Position numbers and translations under genes: made by a program
Shown: positions 6,060 through 6,205 of the stretch, piece by piece
How the letters are laid out: every line of letters begins with the position of its first letter
Numbering within the stretch: the first letter of the stretch is position 1
Notes under the pieces: generated by a model
Databases searched by the model: none
The model's input: the letters and a program-made list of their open reading frames with translations, nothing else
What the model was told of the DNA's origin: nothing
Assembly (NCBI GenBank): GCA_027483785.1
Contig: JAIXTU010000363.1
Location: 1 to 6,205 of the forward strand
Length of the DNA stretch: 6,205 nt
Reading direction: 5' to 3'
Origin: Flavobacterium sp.
Lineage (GTDB): Bacteria; Bacteroidota; Bacteroidia; Flavobacteriales; Flavobacteriaceae

Positions 6060-6170
6060 TTGGGCAACTGCTGCCTCTGTTCCGCCGGCAGCACCGGGCT
6101 GTTACTGCAATCTTTTACTGCTCGTTGCCTCGCAGTAAAAGGATTTCCGTGCCATCCCTGTTGCGCCCAA
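6060..6170. repeat. 111-bp nested-hairpin GC-rich element
   Basis: TTGGGCAAC (6060-6068) pairs with GTT-GC-GCCCAA (6160-6170, two unpaired bases), closing an element with two internal hairpins. The first is TGCTGCC / GGCAGCA (6069-6075, 6087-6093) with an 11-nt loop. The second is CTTTTACTGC / GCAGTAAAAG (6112-6121, 6132-6141) with a 10-nt loop. GGG at 6096-6098 could also pair with CCC at 6156-6158. The string TTTCCGTGCCATC at 6144-6156 resembles TTTCCACTGCCATC in repeat copy A. From memory, GC-rich intergenic sequences with this kind of 'AAAAGGATTTCC...CCATCCC' stretch are common in Flavobacteriia, but I cannot name a family. Short frames cross it on both strands and none looks like a gene. 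Confidence 0.6.
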
Positions 6171-6205
6171 CTCAAACCCACAATACGTGTTTTTAAAACT
6201 TTCAA

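Noticed and set aside
6022..6138. Plus-strand frame of 38 aa starting ATG TCG AAC
   Set aside because: Its second half lies entirely in the nested-hairpin element, it has no protein-like features, and it ends inside the hairpin stem.
6047..6205. Minus-strand frame of 52 aa open to the right edge
   Set aside because: Most of it is the reverse side of the nested-hairpin element. The few residues before the element (KVLKTRIVGLS) could be a real gene end, but this cannot be judged at the window edge.

Overview
The window reads as chromosome from a Bacteroidota bacterium, most likely class Flavobacteriia. The evidence is the AT-rich coding sequence, the near absence of Shine-Dalgarno sites, promoters of the Bacteroidota type (TTG or TTTG about 18-23 nt upstream of TAnnTTTG), and a gene set typical of this group: type III pantothenate kinase, a beta-barrel outer-membrane protein, LptC, a small two-helix membrane protein and a PpiD-like periplasmic chaperone.

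Layout. Positions 1-97 hold the possible 3' end of an unidentified plus-strand gene. Positions 98-622 carry no convincing gene. They hold two diverged, inverted copies of a GC-rich, foldable repeat (about 100-252 on plus, 349-510 on minus), an AT-rich spacer with an 18-bp perfect palindrome, and a strong terminator for the gene to the right. A minus-strand block fills 623-5554. In transcription order it is coaX, an outer-membrane protein, lptC and a 69-aa membrane protein, packed with an 8-nt overlap, a 2-nt gap and a 1-nt gap. After a 104-nt gap with its own promoter comes the PpiD-like isomerase, which ends at the terminator. tRNA-Phe(GAA) lies divergently at 5651-5723 with a textbook Bacteroidota promoter and its own terminator. 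Beyond it, 5756-6205 holds a 3'-terminal remnant of a Fic-family gene on minus and a 111-bp nested-hairpin element at 6060-6170.

How the genes relate. coaX makes the first intermediate of coenzyme A synthesis. The rest of the block concerns the envelope: an outer-membrane barrel, a lipopolysaccharide-transport component, a small inner-membrane protein and a membrane-anchored folding factor for exported proteins. The tight packing of the first four suggests one operon.

The core is ordinary. The unusual material is in the flanks. The two inverted copies at the left keep the same 11-nt hairpin loop (10 of 11 bases) while the stem that closes it has changed on both sides. That pattern suggests selection on structure rather than on a protein. 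The right-hand element shares a short motif with them and may belong to the same or a related class.
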